DNA of 64,000 nt from JBAVVD01 sp049697115 (GTDB lineage: Bacteria; Acidobacteriota; Aminicenantia; Aminicenantales; UBA4085). Location: positions 1 to 64,000 of the forward strand of contig JBAVVD010000035.1 in assembly GCA_049697115.1 (NCBI GenBank). Reading direction: 5' to 3'. Below the pieces are notes generated by a model. The model was not told the origin of the DNA, made no database searches, and saw only the letters and a program-made list of their open reading frames with translations. Position 1 is the stretch's first letter. Every line of letters starts with the position of its first letter. The position numbers were made by a program, and so were the translations under genes. This document shows, one piece after another, positions 44,584-54,288 of this stretch.

Positions 44584-46020
44584 TTAGAAATTCATGTTGA
44601 ACCGATGGAACATTTCTTCGGCTGTGACACCGGATTCGAGCCATTCGTGCTCCTGGATTGTGAACCAGCGCAGGTTCGGACGCCTCCGTGCGACCCGGCG
44701 GATATTGAGAAGATGGGTCGTTGTGATGTTATCCGTAAAAATGTTTCCCGCATGCGTGCCGCAGCTCAAGGTAAAAGAGGGATTGAGGGCATTGTACATC
44801 CCTCCGATGGCTCCATGCGTGGCTGGCGTGTTGACGCATATACGGCCGGCGGAAATGCGAATGCTGAAATCCTGGATCACCTTCTCCTCATTCGTATAAA
44901 TGCTCACGGTATGTCCCTGGCCTCCGAGTTCGTTCAACTTGATGCAGGTCTCAAAAGCCTGGTCATAATCTTCGACGACATAATAGGCCAGAATAGGGGT
45001 CAGAATTTCGTAGGAAAGCGGATAGCCGGTCCCCACCCCCTCGCAAGGGGCGATTAAAAGCTTCGCTCTTTCGGGGATGGAAAAGCCCGCCCTTTCCGCA
45101 AGAACGTGAGCGGGCCGGCCGACGGCATCCGCCCTCATGATTCTGTTTACGGAATCAAAGGCGATTTCTCCGAGTTTCTCAGCCTCTGCAGGTGAGCAGA
45201 AATAGCATCCCTGTCTTTCCAGAAAAGGCTTGAGGACCCGGTCCACTTTTTTCTCCACAACGAGGGCCTGCTCCGAGGCACAGACAGTGCCGTTATCGAA
45301 TGTCTTGGAGAGAACTATATATTCCGCGGCCAGGCCATAATCGGCAGAACTGTCGACAAACACAGGCACGTTTCCCGGGCCGATTCCGATGACCGGTTTT
45401 CCGGAAGCATAGGCTTCTTTCACAATTTGCCTGGTTCCTGTGGCCAGGATGAGCGTCAGGTCGCGGTGCCTCATAATTTTCTGGAGGTACTCCGGATGCT
45501 GTTTTGAGACCCACTGAATGCAATATTCGGGCGCGCCAGCTTTACGGGCGGCCTCATAGAGAATCTCAGCCGCGGCCAGGGTGCATTTCCGGGCAGAACC
45601 GTGAGGACTGAAGATGAGCGGATTCCGGGTCTTCATGGCGATAAGGACTTTAAAAATCGCCGTCGAGGTGGGATTCGTCAGCGGCGTGAGTGCCAGGATG
45701 GGGCCGTGAGGCTGGGCGATCTCGGTAATTCCCGTATAAGGATTATGGGAGATTTCTCCGACGGTTTTTTGATCTTTGATGTTCTCATAGACAAGCAGGC
45801 TGGCCCAGACATTTTTAATCACTTTGTGTTTGAATATACCGATTCCGGTCTCTTCATGCGCCAATCTGGCGAGGTCCAGCCTGGCGTTGAACGCCGCAAC
45901 AAACACGGCTCTGACAATGTGATCCACGGCCTTCTGGTTATAGGTCTCAAACAGTCTGGCCGCTTTGGCGGCCCGATTGAGGATTTCATCGGCATATGTC
46001 TGATAAAGGGAGTCCACCAT
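44584..46020 (-). CDS. Acylating acetaldehyde dehydrogenase (AdhE N-domain-like)
   Basis: CoA-acylating aldehyde dehydrogenase, interconverting acetaldehyde plus CoA with acetyl-CoA. Catalytic Cys247 lies in TFDNGTVCASEQALV, typical of AdhE/EutE-type enzymes. QPHGPILALTPLTNPTST and VIGIGPGNVPVFVD form cofactor-binding parts, and ILATGTRQIVKEAY is also conserved. ATG 46020 was chosen because AAAAGGAGAGCTAAG precedes it; the frame is open 25 codons further up. At 478 residues it lacks the iron alcohol dehydrogenase half of AdhE. There is no N-terminal microcompartment-targeting helix and no shell gene nearby, so it is probably a soluble fermentation enzyme. Confidence 0.88.
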   Translation of the reverse strand: MVDSLYQTYADEILNRAAKAARLFETYNQKAVDHIVRAVFVAAFNARLDLARLAHEETGIGIFKHKVIKNVWASLLVYENIKDQKTVGEISHNPYTGITEIAQPHGPILALTPLTNPTSTAIFKVLIAMKTRNPLIFSPHGSARKCTLAAAEILYEAARKAGAPEYCIQWVSKQHPEYLQKIMRHRDLTLILATGTRQIVKEAYASGKPVIGIGPGNVPVFVDSSADYGLAAEYIVLSKTFDNGTVCASEQALVVEKKVDRVLKPFLERQGCYFCSPAEAEKLGEIAFDSVNRIMRADAVGRPAHVLAERAGFSIPERAKLLIAPCEGVGTGYPLSYEILTPILAYYVVEDYDQAFETCIKLNELGGQGHTVSIYTNEEKVIQDFSIRISAGRICVNTPATHGAIGGMYNALNPSFTLSCGTHAGNIFTDNITTTHLLNIRRVARRRPNLRWFTIQEHEWLESGVTAEEMFHRFNMNF

Positions 46021-46157
46021 CTTAGCTCTCCTTTTCTGTCGATTGTTCCGGAATGTGTTCATGCTTATATCACAGGGAAAATCGGTGGTCAACATTTTCT
46101 GCTGTGTTGAGCGGTATTGTCATCCGTATACCTGCTTCATAAACAAAGGAGCTTATC

Positions 46158-46325
46158 TTAGATAAGAAAATTGAGAAGGATAAAATGGAGTTCAGGTTTT
46201 TCCTGGATTTGGGTAAAGGCTACGGGCCGCAGGGGATAATCCCTGGCTGTCTTCTGGCGACAAACGAGACAAAGGCTGCTCCCCATGACCAGAAGAAAAA
46301 GAAATATTTTGATCTTTATCTTCAT
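46158..46325 (-). pseudogene. N-terminal remnant, possibly of a GH127-type secreted hydrolase
   Basis: A 55-codon frame with a strong ribosome site (GGAGGAGGGA) and a signal-peptide-like start (IKIFLFLLVMGSSLCLVC) followed by ARDYPLRPVAFTQI. YPxxPVxFTxV is how many GH127/DUF1680 proteins begin after their signal peptides. Right after it the frame becomes EKPELHFILL and stops. So it looks like the 5' stub of a deleted gene. A real small lipoprotein is the alternative. It lies between the aldehyde dehydrogenase and the envelope cluster. Confidence 0.4.
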
Positions 46326-46470
46326 TCCCTCCTCCTCTCCTTCAAAATATTTCATTGAAGGCCCACTGTCAAATCGTCTATAGCCTTTTGGACTTCAAAA
46401 AAAGCGAATCTTTTCATTGACAAACCTCTTTTAAAATTAAATGGTTTTGTTGCTTGACAGGGAAACGGAG

Positions 46471-46487
46471 ATTGACAAACGGTCAAT
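46471..46487. promoter_or_regulatory. Inverted repeat upstream of the TamB-like gene
   Basis: ATTGAC-AAACG-GTCAAT is a perfect 6-bp inverted repeat, located 66 bases before the chosen start. TTGACA occurs three times within 61 bases (46417, 46454, 46472), but none has a convincing -10 at 16-18 bases. It could be an operator; chance is not excluded. Confidence 0.25.
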
Positions 46488-46552
46488 TGGCACGCTCGGT
46501 GAACTGGCCTTTTGGGAATGAAACATGGTATATTGAGAACACGTTTTTGACA

Positions 46553-49500
46553 ATGAATAGAAGATTGAAGTCCCTGATCATTTATTCACTGATCCTCCTT
46601 TTTCTGTTTGCGGCAGGAGTCGTCCTCAAGAATATTTTCCTTTTCCAGATCAAGAAGAGAATCGAGCCGGCTTTAAACTACAGCCATCTCCGTCTCAACC
46701 TGTTTCCCCCGTCGCTGGTCATTGAGGATGTTCGGACCGTTTCCTCCTCTCCATTTTTTTCCGCCCAAAAGATTGTCATTCGAATTTCCTACGTGGCCTT
46801 ATTGACGAAAGAAAAGCCGCTGGATGTTTTCATTGAGCAGCCGGTGTTGAGGATCTATGAAGTCCTTTCCGGTCCGGGAGGAAAGAAATCGTTCCTGCCT
46901 CTGACGCTTCCGTTCACCATCAACAAGGGCCTATTGCGCGGCGGCGAGATCTATGTCTGGGGGGATGAAAACAGCTTCTACTCCAGGGGCGTCAAGGCGT
47001 ATTTCCAGCAGAAAAAAGAACAATTTTCTTTTCTGGCGGAGTCCGAGGACAGCGTCTTTTTGCTGAGCTCCGTTTCCAGGGAGCTGAGTGGCAGAGTATC
47101 TCTTTTCGCTGAGGGAACGGGAAAAGAAGTCCATCTGAGAAGAATAAAAATCGACACTCCGGACATCATTTTTAAAGCCAAAGGGAGCCTGACTCGCCCC
47201 GAAGATCCCGAGCTCCGGCTCAAAACCTCTCTTCATATAACCGCGCCTTTGATTGCCGATATTTTTGACCTTCCCTTTACCTGGGATGGGAAAGGCGGGG
47301 GAGAAGGCGAGCTTGTGCGGAAGCAGGGAAAAGTGACCTTCAGAGCTCTTCTTGACAGCGATGACCTTACGTTGAACAGAATTCCTCTGGGAAATGTCCA
47401 GGGGCGTGTGGCTCTGGGGGAGCCAGGAGGCGACAGAGTGGAACTGGTCATGCAGAAGAGGCCGCTGCCTCGCGAATACATGGATATTCTTTTCCGGCAG
47501 GGCCGGGTGGAGGGCAAGGCGCGCGGCTTCCATCTCGATCCGATCATTAATGAATTTTCTCTCCCGTGGCCGGTCAAATCTCCAGTCTGGGGAGAATTTG
47601 TTTTGGAGAACGGCAGGCTCACCATCCAGGCGAAATTTCAGGATGAACTTTTAATCAATCCGCCCGCCCGATTTGCTTTTCAAGGAGATGTCCGTTTCGA
47701 CTGGGATGGAAAGACGGACATTTCTTTTTCCTCACAAAAGCTCCAATCGAGCTTTGGTGAGATAGAGGTTAACGGCCAGGTCCGGATCGGTAAAGAGTTC
47801 AACATTTCTATCCGGGGAGAGATGAAAGATATCCGGCAGGCCAGGGAATTCACGAGTCTTGTTTTAAATCAAGATTTTGACTTTCCCGAGATTCGGGGGA
47901 GGGGATATGCGGACGTCAAAATTCTCGGCCGCTATTATTCGCCTGAGGTCAAAACCAATTTTTCTCTTCAGCCGGGAGGATTTGGTCCATTCGAGGTCCG
48001 TTCTGTAGACGGCATGGCGGAAATCGCTCAAGGAGAATTGTCGGGCATCTTTAAAGTCAATGATCCGGACGTGATGGGAGATATTCGCCTCTTGTCCAAG
48101 CCTGACGGCCTGGACCTCAATATCCGAATTGATCAGGGAAGCCTGGAAAAAATTCTCCCTTCTCTGGATATCCCTTTTCCCCTGCAGGGAAAAGCCTCCG
48201 GCAGCTTTGAAGTCAGCGAAAAAGAAGGAAAACTTGAGGTGAAAGGAGATTTTCAGAGCGATTCCATACGGCTTCCCGGCCTGGAGGCGAGAGAGGCCAA
48301 AGGGAAGCTCGAATGGAAAAATGATGAGCTCTCTTTCCCCGAGATTCAATTCAATATCTATGACGGCCGAGTGAAAGGCGCTGCCTCTGTCGATTTGAAG
48401 GAGGAGCGGTTTGATATCGACCTTACCGGAGAAGACATCAAACTTTCGACTCTTTACTCCCGTATAGGAGGAACCCTGTCTTTCGGCCTCAAGGGGAAAG
48501 GCGTGTTCGGCCAGGACGCGGCCCGGGGGAAATTCCGTGTGAAAGACCTCCACACCAATCCTTTTGAGATGGCTCAAGCCAGCGGTGATGTGGAATTGAA
48601 TGTTTTTCAAAAAAATTTAAATGTCAGGCTCGAAGGGAATCTCGAGCCGGGCCCCAATGATTTTACTTTCTCTTTCAACTATCCCTTCCAGGAAAAAACC
48701 TTTACAGTGGACCTCAAAGGCAAATTCACCAACATGGATTTACTCCTGCCCTGGAAAGGAGCCAAAGGGGAGATCAATTATCTGGCGGAGATCAATGGTT
48801 CGGCCGATTCCCCGCAAATCAGCGGTGTGGTCGATTTTAAGGGTCCGGTTTTTCCTTTCCCTGGATTTGCCCATGCCTTCAGGGATTACAAGGGATTGGT
48901 TTTTATCCAGAACAACCGGGCGTCCCTCCGGTCCTTCCAGGCTAAACTTGGAGGCGGTGACGTCTTCGGCGTGGGGGAAATCCGCCTGGGACAGGGCGGT
49001 TTGGAGCTGATCGACGTCCGGATGGAGGGCAAGGATTTACTTCTATCGCCCCTGGAAAGAATAAGAGTCTTAACCGATGGGTCGTTGAGGCTTGTTAAGG
49101 ATTCCACCCGATTTGCTTTGGAGGGCGATTTTTTCATCAAGAGGCTCTTCTGGAGAAGAGAACTATCGGAAAAGCTGGCTTTTTCCTCTGTGCCGTTTCT
49201 GGGAGAGCCGAAGGAGCCGGGCTTATTTGACAGCCTGTCCCTGGATGTCCGCCTGAGGGCTGAAGACGAGGCTTTTTTAGATAATTCTCTGGGGAAGGTT
49301 AAGGCCAGGTTTGACCTGAGAGTCACCGGAAACGTCAATTCTCCCATTGTCATGGGTGAAATAGAGGGCCTGGACGGAGAAGTCTATTTTCAGGACAGAA
49401 AGTTCAAAGTCTTAAGAGCCCGTCTGAGTCTATTCAATCCCGCGATGATCGAACCCTATCTGGATTTCAGAGGGGAAACTTTTCTCAAGGATTACCGTGT

Positions 49501-49954
49501 GACTTTTTCCCTGACGGGTTTTCTGGACCGCCTCAGGCCTGAATTTAGCTCATCGCCGCCTCTCCCGCCGGAGGATGTTCTGGCTCTTCTCACGCTGGGA
49601 GAGTCTTTTAAAAGAACATACTCCTACGACACAAGCACACAGCTCAGCACAGGATCTCTCCTTTCCTTTCAGATTGCGGAAGAGGTGAAGAAGCGGGCAG
49701 AGAAGCTTTTTGCTCTGGATCGTTTCCGGATCGATCCATTTGTTTTAGGCGCCTCAACGGAAATGACCGCCCGGCTGACCGTCGGGAAAAAAATCTCAAG
49801 GAATGTCATACTCCTGTATTCCACAAACATCTCAACCCAGAGGGAGGATATCATTCGCTTCGAATGGGAATTCAGCGAAAATTTTTCCCTTGTGGGGATG
49901 CGAGATGAGAGAGGACAATTTAGTCTGGATGCGAAAATTCGGAAGAGATTCTAA
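46553..49954 (+). CDS. tamB: TamB-like translocation and assembly module protein (DUF490)
   Basis: Large AsmA/TamB-class protein that bridges the inner and outer membranes, working with an Omp85 protein in outer-membrane protein insertion or lipid transport. An N-terminal anchor (LIIYSLILLFLFAAGVVL) is followed by about 900 residues of repetitive beta-strand sequence. The DUF490 C-terminal domain has GEIEGLDGEVYFQDRKFKV, LPPEDVLALLTLGES and LTVGKKISRNVILLYS, ending in a strand-rich tail. The start at 46553 gives a clean anchor; a start at 46454 would add 33 residues without a ribosome site. The 3' end overlaps the Omp85 gene by about 50 bases. Length 1133 residues is within the family range. 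Confidence 0.85.
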   Translation: MNRRLKSLIIYSLILLFLFAAGVVLKNIFLFQIKKRIEPALNYSHLRLNLFPPSLVIEDVRTVSSSPFFSAQKIVIRISYVALLTKEKPLDVFIEQPVLRIYEVLSGPGGKKSFLPLTLPFTINKGLLRGGEIYVWGDENSFYSRGVKAYFQQKKEQFSFLAESEDSVFLLSSVSRELSGRVSLFAEGTGKEVHLRRIKIDTPDIIFKAKGSLTRPEDPELRLKTSLHITAPLIADIFDLPFTWDGKGGGEGELVRKQGKVTFRALLDSDDLTLNRIPLGNVQGRVALGEPGGDRVELVMQKRPLPREYMDILFRQGRVEGKARGFHLDPIINEFSLPWPVKSPVWGEFVLENGRLTIQAKFQDELLINPPARFAFQGDVRFDWDGKTDISFSSQKLQSSFGEIEVNGQVRIGKEFNISIRGEMKDIRQAREFTSLVLNQDFDFPEIRGRGYADVKILGRYYSPEVKTNFSLQPGGFGPFEVRSVDGMAEIAQGELSGIFKVNDPDVMGDIRLLSKPDGLDLNIRIDQGSLEKILPSLDIPFPLQGKASGSFEVSEKEGKLEVKGDFQSDSIRLPGLEAREAKGKLEWKNDELSFPEIQFNIYDGRVKGAASVDLKEERFDIDLTGEDIKLSTLYSRIGGTLSFGLKGKGVFGQDAARGKFRVKDLHTNPFEMAQASGDVELNVFQKNLNVRLEGNLEPGPNDFTFSFNYPFQEKTFTVDLKGKFTNMDLLLPWKGAKGEINYLAEINGSADSPQISGVVDFKGPVFPFPGFAHAFRDYKGLVFIQNNRASLRSFQAKLGGGDVFGVGEIRLGQGGLELIDVRMEGKDLLLSPLERIRVLTDGSLRLVKDSTRFALEGDFFIKRLFWRRELSEKLAFSSVPFLGEPKEPGLFDSLSLDVRLRAEDEAFLDNSLGKVKARFDLRVTGNVNSPIVMGEIEGLDGEVYFQDRKFKVLRARLSLFNPAMIEPYLDFRGETFLKDYRVTFSLTGFLDRLRPEFSSSPPLPPEDVLALLTLGESFKRTYSYDTSTQLSTGSLLSFQIAEEVKKRAEKLFALDRFRIDPFVLGASTEMTARLTVGKKISRNVILLYSTNISTQREDIIRFEWEFSENFSLVGMRDERGQFSLDAKIRKRF

Positions 49955-52670
49955 AAGCGTTCTTTTAATTTTTCTTCTGTGTGTGCTGTCCGGCTATGCC
50001 CTCTCTCTTTCTGAAGGTTCTCCATTGCCGACTGTCCGGAAAGTTTCGGTCCTCGTGGACGGGGATCCGGCGCCGCAGGAATGGCGGGAATTGATTTCCA
50101 TCCAAGAGGGGGACGCCTATTCCTTGAAAAAACTGGACGATATCTTAAAACAGATTTACAAGACAGGTCTTTTTTCGGATATTCAGATTCAGAAAGAGGG
50201 TCAGGAGGACGTGCGGCTCACTTTCCTCCTGAACCGGAAGCTTCTCACTGGAAAAATTCAATTTCAAGGCGAGATCACGATCTCCCGGAGGAAGCTGGAA
50301 GAGAACCTGTATTCATTGAGGCCGGACAGCGTCTTTTCATCTGACAAGCTGACGCGCGCCGCGGAGGAGCTCAAAGAGACTCTCAGGCGCAATGGCTATT
50401 TCAACAGTCAGATTCAGATGTGGACTGAGAGCAACCTCAAAAAAGCATCCGTGGATGTCTTTGTTAAAATTTCTTCAGGCCGGAGATTCCTCATTGACAG
50501 AATTGATTTTATAGGAGAGACGTCTGTTTCCGCAGATCAATTAAGAGAAAAAATGGAGAGCCGGAAGGGCACCCTCTTTATTCCCTTAAAACTAGACAGG
50601 GATGTGGCGCGGCTCAGAGAATTTTACAACTCCCTCGGCTATACCCGCGCAGAGATTGAGGTGACGAACAGAGTTTTTCAGGAAGAAGAAGGCCGGGTCT
50701 CGCTGACGATTACGGTCAGACTCAATGAAAGGATTCATATAAAGATTCAGGGCGCTCTGATTCCCGAGGAACTTCTCCGGCCCATCTGGGAAGAAAGGAT
50801 TTTTGAAGAATGGGGACTAGTTCAGGGGGAAGCCAGAATTTTGGCTTTTCTCAGAAAAAAGGGCTATATTTTTGCGGCCGTCAATTCGTCGATTGAAAGG
50901 GCGCCCGGAGAGATCCTGGCTGTTTATGAAGTCAATCCAGGCCACAAGTACAGGATTCACGATGTGGCTTTTGAGGGCCTCCAATATTTTTCGTCCGCCG
51001 CGCTCAAGAAAGAGTTGGGGGCGTCCCAGAATATTCCCCTTCTGAGGAAAATCGACGAAGAGAAGATCTTTGAGATACCCCTGAAAATCAAAAAGTATTA
51101 TGAAGTGCATGGATTTATTGATACGCAGGTGGAACTCAATTTTAGAAAAGAAGAGACACGGATGATGGCCATTTTTCATATAAAGGAAGGTCCTCAACAG
51201 AGGATAAAAACAATTGCTTTTCAGGGGGCGGAGCTCTTGACTCCTGCCGTCCTCCTCTCCAAGATCACAAGTGTCGAGGAGGGACCTTATTTTCAGCCTT
51301 TTGTGCAGAGGGATATCGAGAGGCTGGAAATCTTTTATCTCAACCAGGGAGTCCGAGGAACCAAGATTACAGCCCGCGTGGAGGAGGTAGAAGAGAATCT
51401 CTTTTCTGTTCTCTTTGACATCCGGGAGGGCCGAAAGCTCAAAATTGATAGAATCGTGATCACCGGAAATGCCGTGACCCGAAAGAGCACAATCGTCAGA
51501 GAGCTTCAGATTCACGAAGGCGATTGGGCTCATTATGACCGGATTATGGAGTCCAGAAGAGGGCTGGAAAGGCTGGGGATCTTTTCCGAAGTGAAGCTTG
51601 AGGAAATTCCCGTGTCCTCAGAGGCGGAGAATCTGGTCATCAGCCTGAGAGAAGGGGAGAGAAACTATGTGGGCCTTGGCGTGGGATTGGAAACCAAGGG
51701 CGAGCCCCACACATTTGCCATCTGGGATAATGTCATCCGGCCGAGGGGAACTGTGGAGTTTATCCGGAGCAATATTTTTGGAAGGGCGTCCCAGTTCAGT
51801 TTAATCACTCAGTTCAGCCTCAAGGAGAAAATAGGCGTTGTTTCCTGGGAGGAACCGTACTTTTTTGGAATCCGCATGCCGACATACCTCAATGCCTGGC
51901 TGGAAAGAGAAGAGCGAGTCAGCTACGGCTATGACCAGAGAGGAACCAGCCTGAGCGGTGTAAAATCTTTCCCGGGGGGATTGACACTGATGACGACGTT
52001 CCGCTGGACGAGCACCACCCTTTATTTTTTGGAAATTGCCGAGTCGGAAGTGGACCGCCAGCATTTTCCCTTCTCCACGACCAGCCTTTCGGAAAGCTTC
52101 ATCCTGGACCGGAGAGATGATGCGTTCAATCCGGAAAAAGGCTATTTCCTCAGTTTTGTAGTCGAGTGGGCGTATCCTCTGTTCAAGGTGGAATCCGATT
52201 ATTTGAAGACTTTTTTCAAGTACCAGCATTTTTATCCGCTTTTTACCAATTTGGATTTTTTCACTACGGTTCGGATCGGCCTGGGCCGGGGAAGAATGCC
52301 CATTCATGAGAGGTTTTTTGCCGGCGGCAGCAATTCTTTCCGGGGCATGGAATTTGATAAGCTGGGGCCTAAGGATCCGAATTCCCAGATGCCCGTCGGA
52401 GGCAAAGCCCTGCTCCTGTTCAATTTTGAACTCCGCTTCCCTCTGTTTTCCGCCGTGGAGGATTTATCCGCCGCGATTTTTTATGACGTCGGAAATGTCT
52501 TTACCAAAAGGAAAGATATTCGTCTGACCGGCCTCAGGGATGCGGTGGGTTTGGGAATTCGCTATCGCACACCACTCGGTCCGCTGCGGTTTGACCTGGG
52601 CTGGAACCTGGATTCACGTAAAGGAGAAAGACGCTTCGTGGCGTTCATCACGATCGGCAATGTCTTCTGA
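49905..52670 (+). CDS. Omp85-family outer-membrane assembly protein (BamA/TamA-like)
   Basis: Outer-membrane beta-barrel with periplasmic POTRA domains. ATG 49905 has GGGGA six bases upstream; ATG 49929 is an alternative giving a compact signal peptide (VLLIFLLCVLSGYALSLS). Roughly residues 35-570 hold POTRA repeats (LKKLDDILKQIYKTGLFSDI, FIGETSVSADQLREKMES, FEGLQYFSSAALKKEL, FQGAELLTPAVLLSK, ITGNAVTRKSTIVRELQI), about six by eye. The barrel begins with VGLGVGLETKG, has the conserved loop RG in SNSFRGMEFDKLGP, and ends FDLGWNLDSRKGERRFVAFI near the C-terminal strand. Adjacent to a TamB-like gene, it is likely its TamA-type partner. Confidence 0.87.
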   Translation: MREDNLVWMRKFGRDSKSVLLIFLLCVLSGYALSLSEGSPLPTVRKVSVLVDGDPAPQEWRELISIQEGDAYSLKKLDDILKQIYKTGLFSDIQIQKEGQEDVRLTFLLNRKLLTGKIQFQGEITISRRKLEENLYSLRPDSVFSSDKLTRAAEELKETLRRNGYFNSQIQMWTESNLKKASVDVFVKISSGRRFLIDRIDFIGETSVSADQLREKMESRKGTLFIPLKLDRDVARLREFYNSLGYTRAEIEVTNRVFQEEEGRVSLTITVRLNERIHIKIQGALIPEELLRPIWEERIFEEWGLVQGEARILAFLRKKGYIFAAVNSSIERAPGEILAVYEVNPGHKYRIHDVAFEGLQYFSSAALKKELGASQNIPLLRKIDEEKIFEIPLKIKKYYEVHGFIDTQVELNFRKEETRMMAIFHIKEGPQQRIKTIAFQGAELLTPAVLLSKITSVEEGPYFQPFVQRDIERLEIFYLNQGVRGTKITARVEEVEENLFSVLFDIREGRKLKIDRIVITGNAVTRKSTIVRELQIHEGDWAHYDRIMESRRGLERLGIFSEVKLEEIPVSSEAENLVISLREGERNYVGLGVGLETKGEPHTFAIWDNVIRPRGTVEFIRSNIFGRASQFSLITQFSLKEKIGVVSWEEPYFFGIRMPTYLNAWLEREERVSYGYDQRGTSLSGVKSFPGGLTLMTTFRWTSTTLYFLEIAESEVDRQHFPFSTTSLSESFILDRRDDAFNPEKGYFLSFVVEWAYPLFKVESDYLKTFFKYQHFYPLFTNLDFFTTVRIGLGRGRMPIHERFFAGGSNSFRGMEFDKLGPKDPNSQMPVGGKALLLFNFELRFPLFSAVEDLSAAIFYDVGNVFTKRKDIRLTGLRDAVGLGIRYRTPLGPLRFDLGWNLDSRKGERRFVAFITIGNVF

Positions 52671-52682
52671 GGTGTTCCTGAA

Positions 52683-53342
52683 ATGAGAAAGTGGAGAATG
52701 AGCGGCGTTTGGCTGGCGGGACTCTGGCTGTTCCTCTCTGTCTTCAGCTTTGGAGAGACAGTGAACTGCATCGTGGCGGTCGTGAACAACCAGATTCTGA
52801 CACTCGCCGACCTCCAGCTGGTTGAGGCGTTCGCGCTCTATGACATGGAAGAAGGAGAATACCGGTATCCGGCGCTTCTGGAAAGAATGATTGACCAGAA
52901 AGTGGTAACGGACCTGGCGCGGGAAAAGGTGGCCGTTGAAAAAGACCAAGTGAAAGAGGAGCTCCAGAGTCTCCTGGACCGGATTGGATTTGAGGAAGCT
53001 CAGAAGAAATTTGACGGGTTTGGAGTGGCGGCCGGCGACCTCATGAGTTATCTGGAAGAAAAAATACTCTATCAAAAAATCATTGATCTGAGATTCAGTC
53101 AGAGCGTGAGCGTCAGCCTTCAGGAGATTGAGGCCTATTATAAGGACACTTACCTCCCCGACCAGAAGAAAGCGGGCTTGGAGCCCCGGCCGATGATGGA
53201 ACTTTTGAATGAGATTGAATCAGAAATCAAAAAGGAAAAGATCAAAGTCCAGGTGGAGGCGTGGATTAAAAATCTCCGTCGGCAGGCCGAGATTGAGGTC
53301 AAATGGGATTGTCTGAAGAGAACCGGTCAGAAGGAGAACTGA
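52683..53342 (+). CDS. SurA N-domain-like periplasmic chaperone without PPIase domain
   Basis: Exported protein (signal peptide GVWLAGLWLFLSVFSFG) with a SurA/PpiD-type N-terminal fold: NCIVAVVNNQILTLADLQLVEA, LLERMIDQKVVTDLARE, a helical segment and the YYKDTYLPDQK helix before the usual parvulin position. No parvulin motif follows; the last 60 residues are helical (EIESEIKKEKIKVQVEAWIKNLRRQAEIEV), like the SurA C-terminal helix. At 219 residues it is a chaperone-only form. It follows the Omp85 gene by 12 bases, consistent with delivery of outer-membrane proteins. Confidence 0.8.
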   Translation: MRKWRMSGVWLAGLWLFLSVFSFGETVNCIVAVVNNQILTLADLQLVEAFALYDMEEGEYRYPALLERMIDQKVVTDLAREKVAVEKDQVKEELQSLLDRIGFEEAQKKFDGFGVAAGDLMSYLEEKILYQKIIDLRFSQSVSVSLQEIEAYYKDTYLPDQKKAGLEPRPMMELLNEIESEIKKEKIKVQVEAWIKNLRRQAEIEVKWDCLKRTGQKEN

Positions 53343-53343
53343 A

Positions 53344-54288
53344 ATGAGTCGCCTGGCTTTTTTGTTCCCGGGACAGGGGTCACAGGGCGTGGGGATGGGG
53401 AGAGATTTTTATGAACGGTCCTCCCGGGCCAGAGAGATGTTTGCGCAAGCGGATGAAATTCTCGGGTTCAAAATTTCCCGTCTGTGTTTTGAGGGTCCGG
53501 AGGAGGAGCTGAAGCTGACTCAGAACACGCAGCCGGCTCTCCTGCTGGTGAGTGCGGTCGCTTACACACTCATCGGCGCGGAGCCCTGTCTGGCGGCTGG
53601 CCACAGTCTGGGAGAGTATTCGGCCCTGGTGGCGGCCGGCGCGCTGAAGTTTGAAGATGCCCTTCTTCTTGTTCATAAGCGAGGCCAATACATGCAGGAG
53701 GCTGTGCCTGTCGGACAAGGCGCCATGGCCGCCCTTCTCGGTTTGAGCTGTGAAGAGGCGGAAAAGGCGGTGGCCCGAGTCTCCCGCGGCGTTGTCGCAA
53801 TCGCCAACTGGAACAGTTCCGACCAGATTGTCATCGCCGGCCATAAAGAAGCGGTGGAAGAGGCCGTGCAATTCGCCAATCCTCCGCGGTCCGTCATGCT
53901 TCCAGTCAGTGCGCCCTTCCACACAAGTCTCATGAAAAGCGCCGAGGAAAAGCTTTCTTTGGACCTTGACCAGGTGGAATTCAAGGATTTGAAATTCCCC
54001 ATCATTACGAATGTCGACGCCCGGATTATTCGTCAAGGTGAAGAGGCCAGGGACGCGCTCAAAAGGCAGGTCAGCCGGCCCGTGCTCTGGTACAAATCCA
54101 TGGAGGCGATGAACGGAGAACATATAGATGCCTATGTGGAGGTCGGCGCCGGCAAGGTCCTCTCAGGTTTAATCAAAAGAATCGGCCGCGCCTGGACTCA
54201 TCCATTTGCGACCGCCAATGTCGAGGACTGGTCTTCGCTGGAAAAAACGAGGACAAGCCTTTCCCTCTCAAGTGCGCCGGGAGAGTAA
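53344..54288 (+). CDS. fabD: Malonyl-CoA:acyl carrier protein transacylase
   Basis: Loads malonyl onto acyl carrier protein for fatty-acid synthesis. FPGQGSQGVGMGRDFY, the nucleophile elbow GHSLGEYSA (Ser88), Arg in HKRGQYMQEA, NSSDQIVIAG and the catalytic His in VSAPFHTSLM are present, as is VEVGAGKVLSGLIKRI. The length, 314 residues, is normal. The preceding stop is one base from its ATG, with GAAGGAG upstream. It ends inside the convergent pgsA gene by 21 bases. Its placement behind an envelope cluster links lipid synthesis and membrane assembly, but neighbours such as fabF or acpP are not in this window. Confidence 0.93.
   Translation: MSRLAFLFPGQGSQGVGMGRDFYERSSRAREMFAQADEILGFKISRLCFEGPEEELKLTQNTQPALLLVSAVAYTLIGAEPCLAAGHSLGEYSALVAAGALKFEDALLLVHKRGQYMQEAVPVGQGAMAALLGLSCEEAEKAVARVSRGVVAIANWNSSDQIVIAGHKEAVEEAVQFANPPRSVMLPVSAPFHTSLMKSAEEKLSLDLDQVEFKDLKFPIITNVDARIIRQGEEARDALKRQVSRPVLWYKSMEAMNGEHIDAYVEVGAGKVLSGLIKRIGRAWTHPFATANVEDWSSLEKTRTSLSLSSAPGE

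Noticed and set aside
44584..46020. Bacterial microcompartment origin of the acylating aldehyde dehydrogenase
   Set aside because: No shell-protein genes and no amphipathic targeting helix at either end were seen.
46417..46477. Three TTGACA hexamers before the tamB-like gene as promoters
   Set aside because: None has a credible -10 hexamer 16-18 bases downstream; kept only as a note with the inverted repeat.
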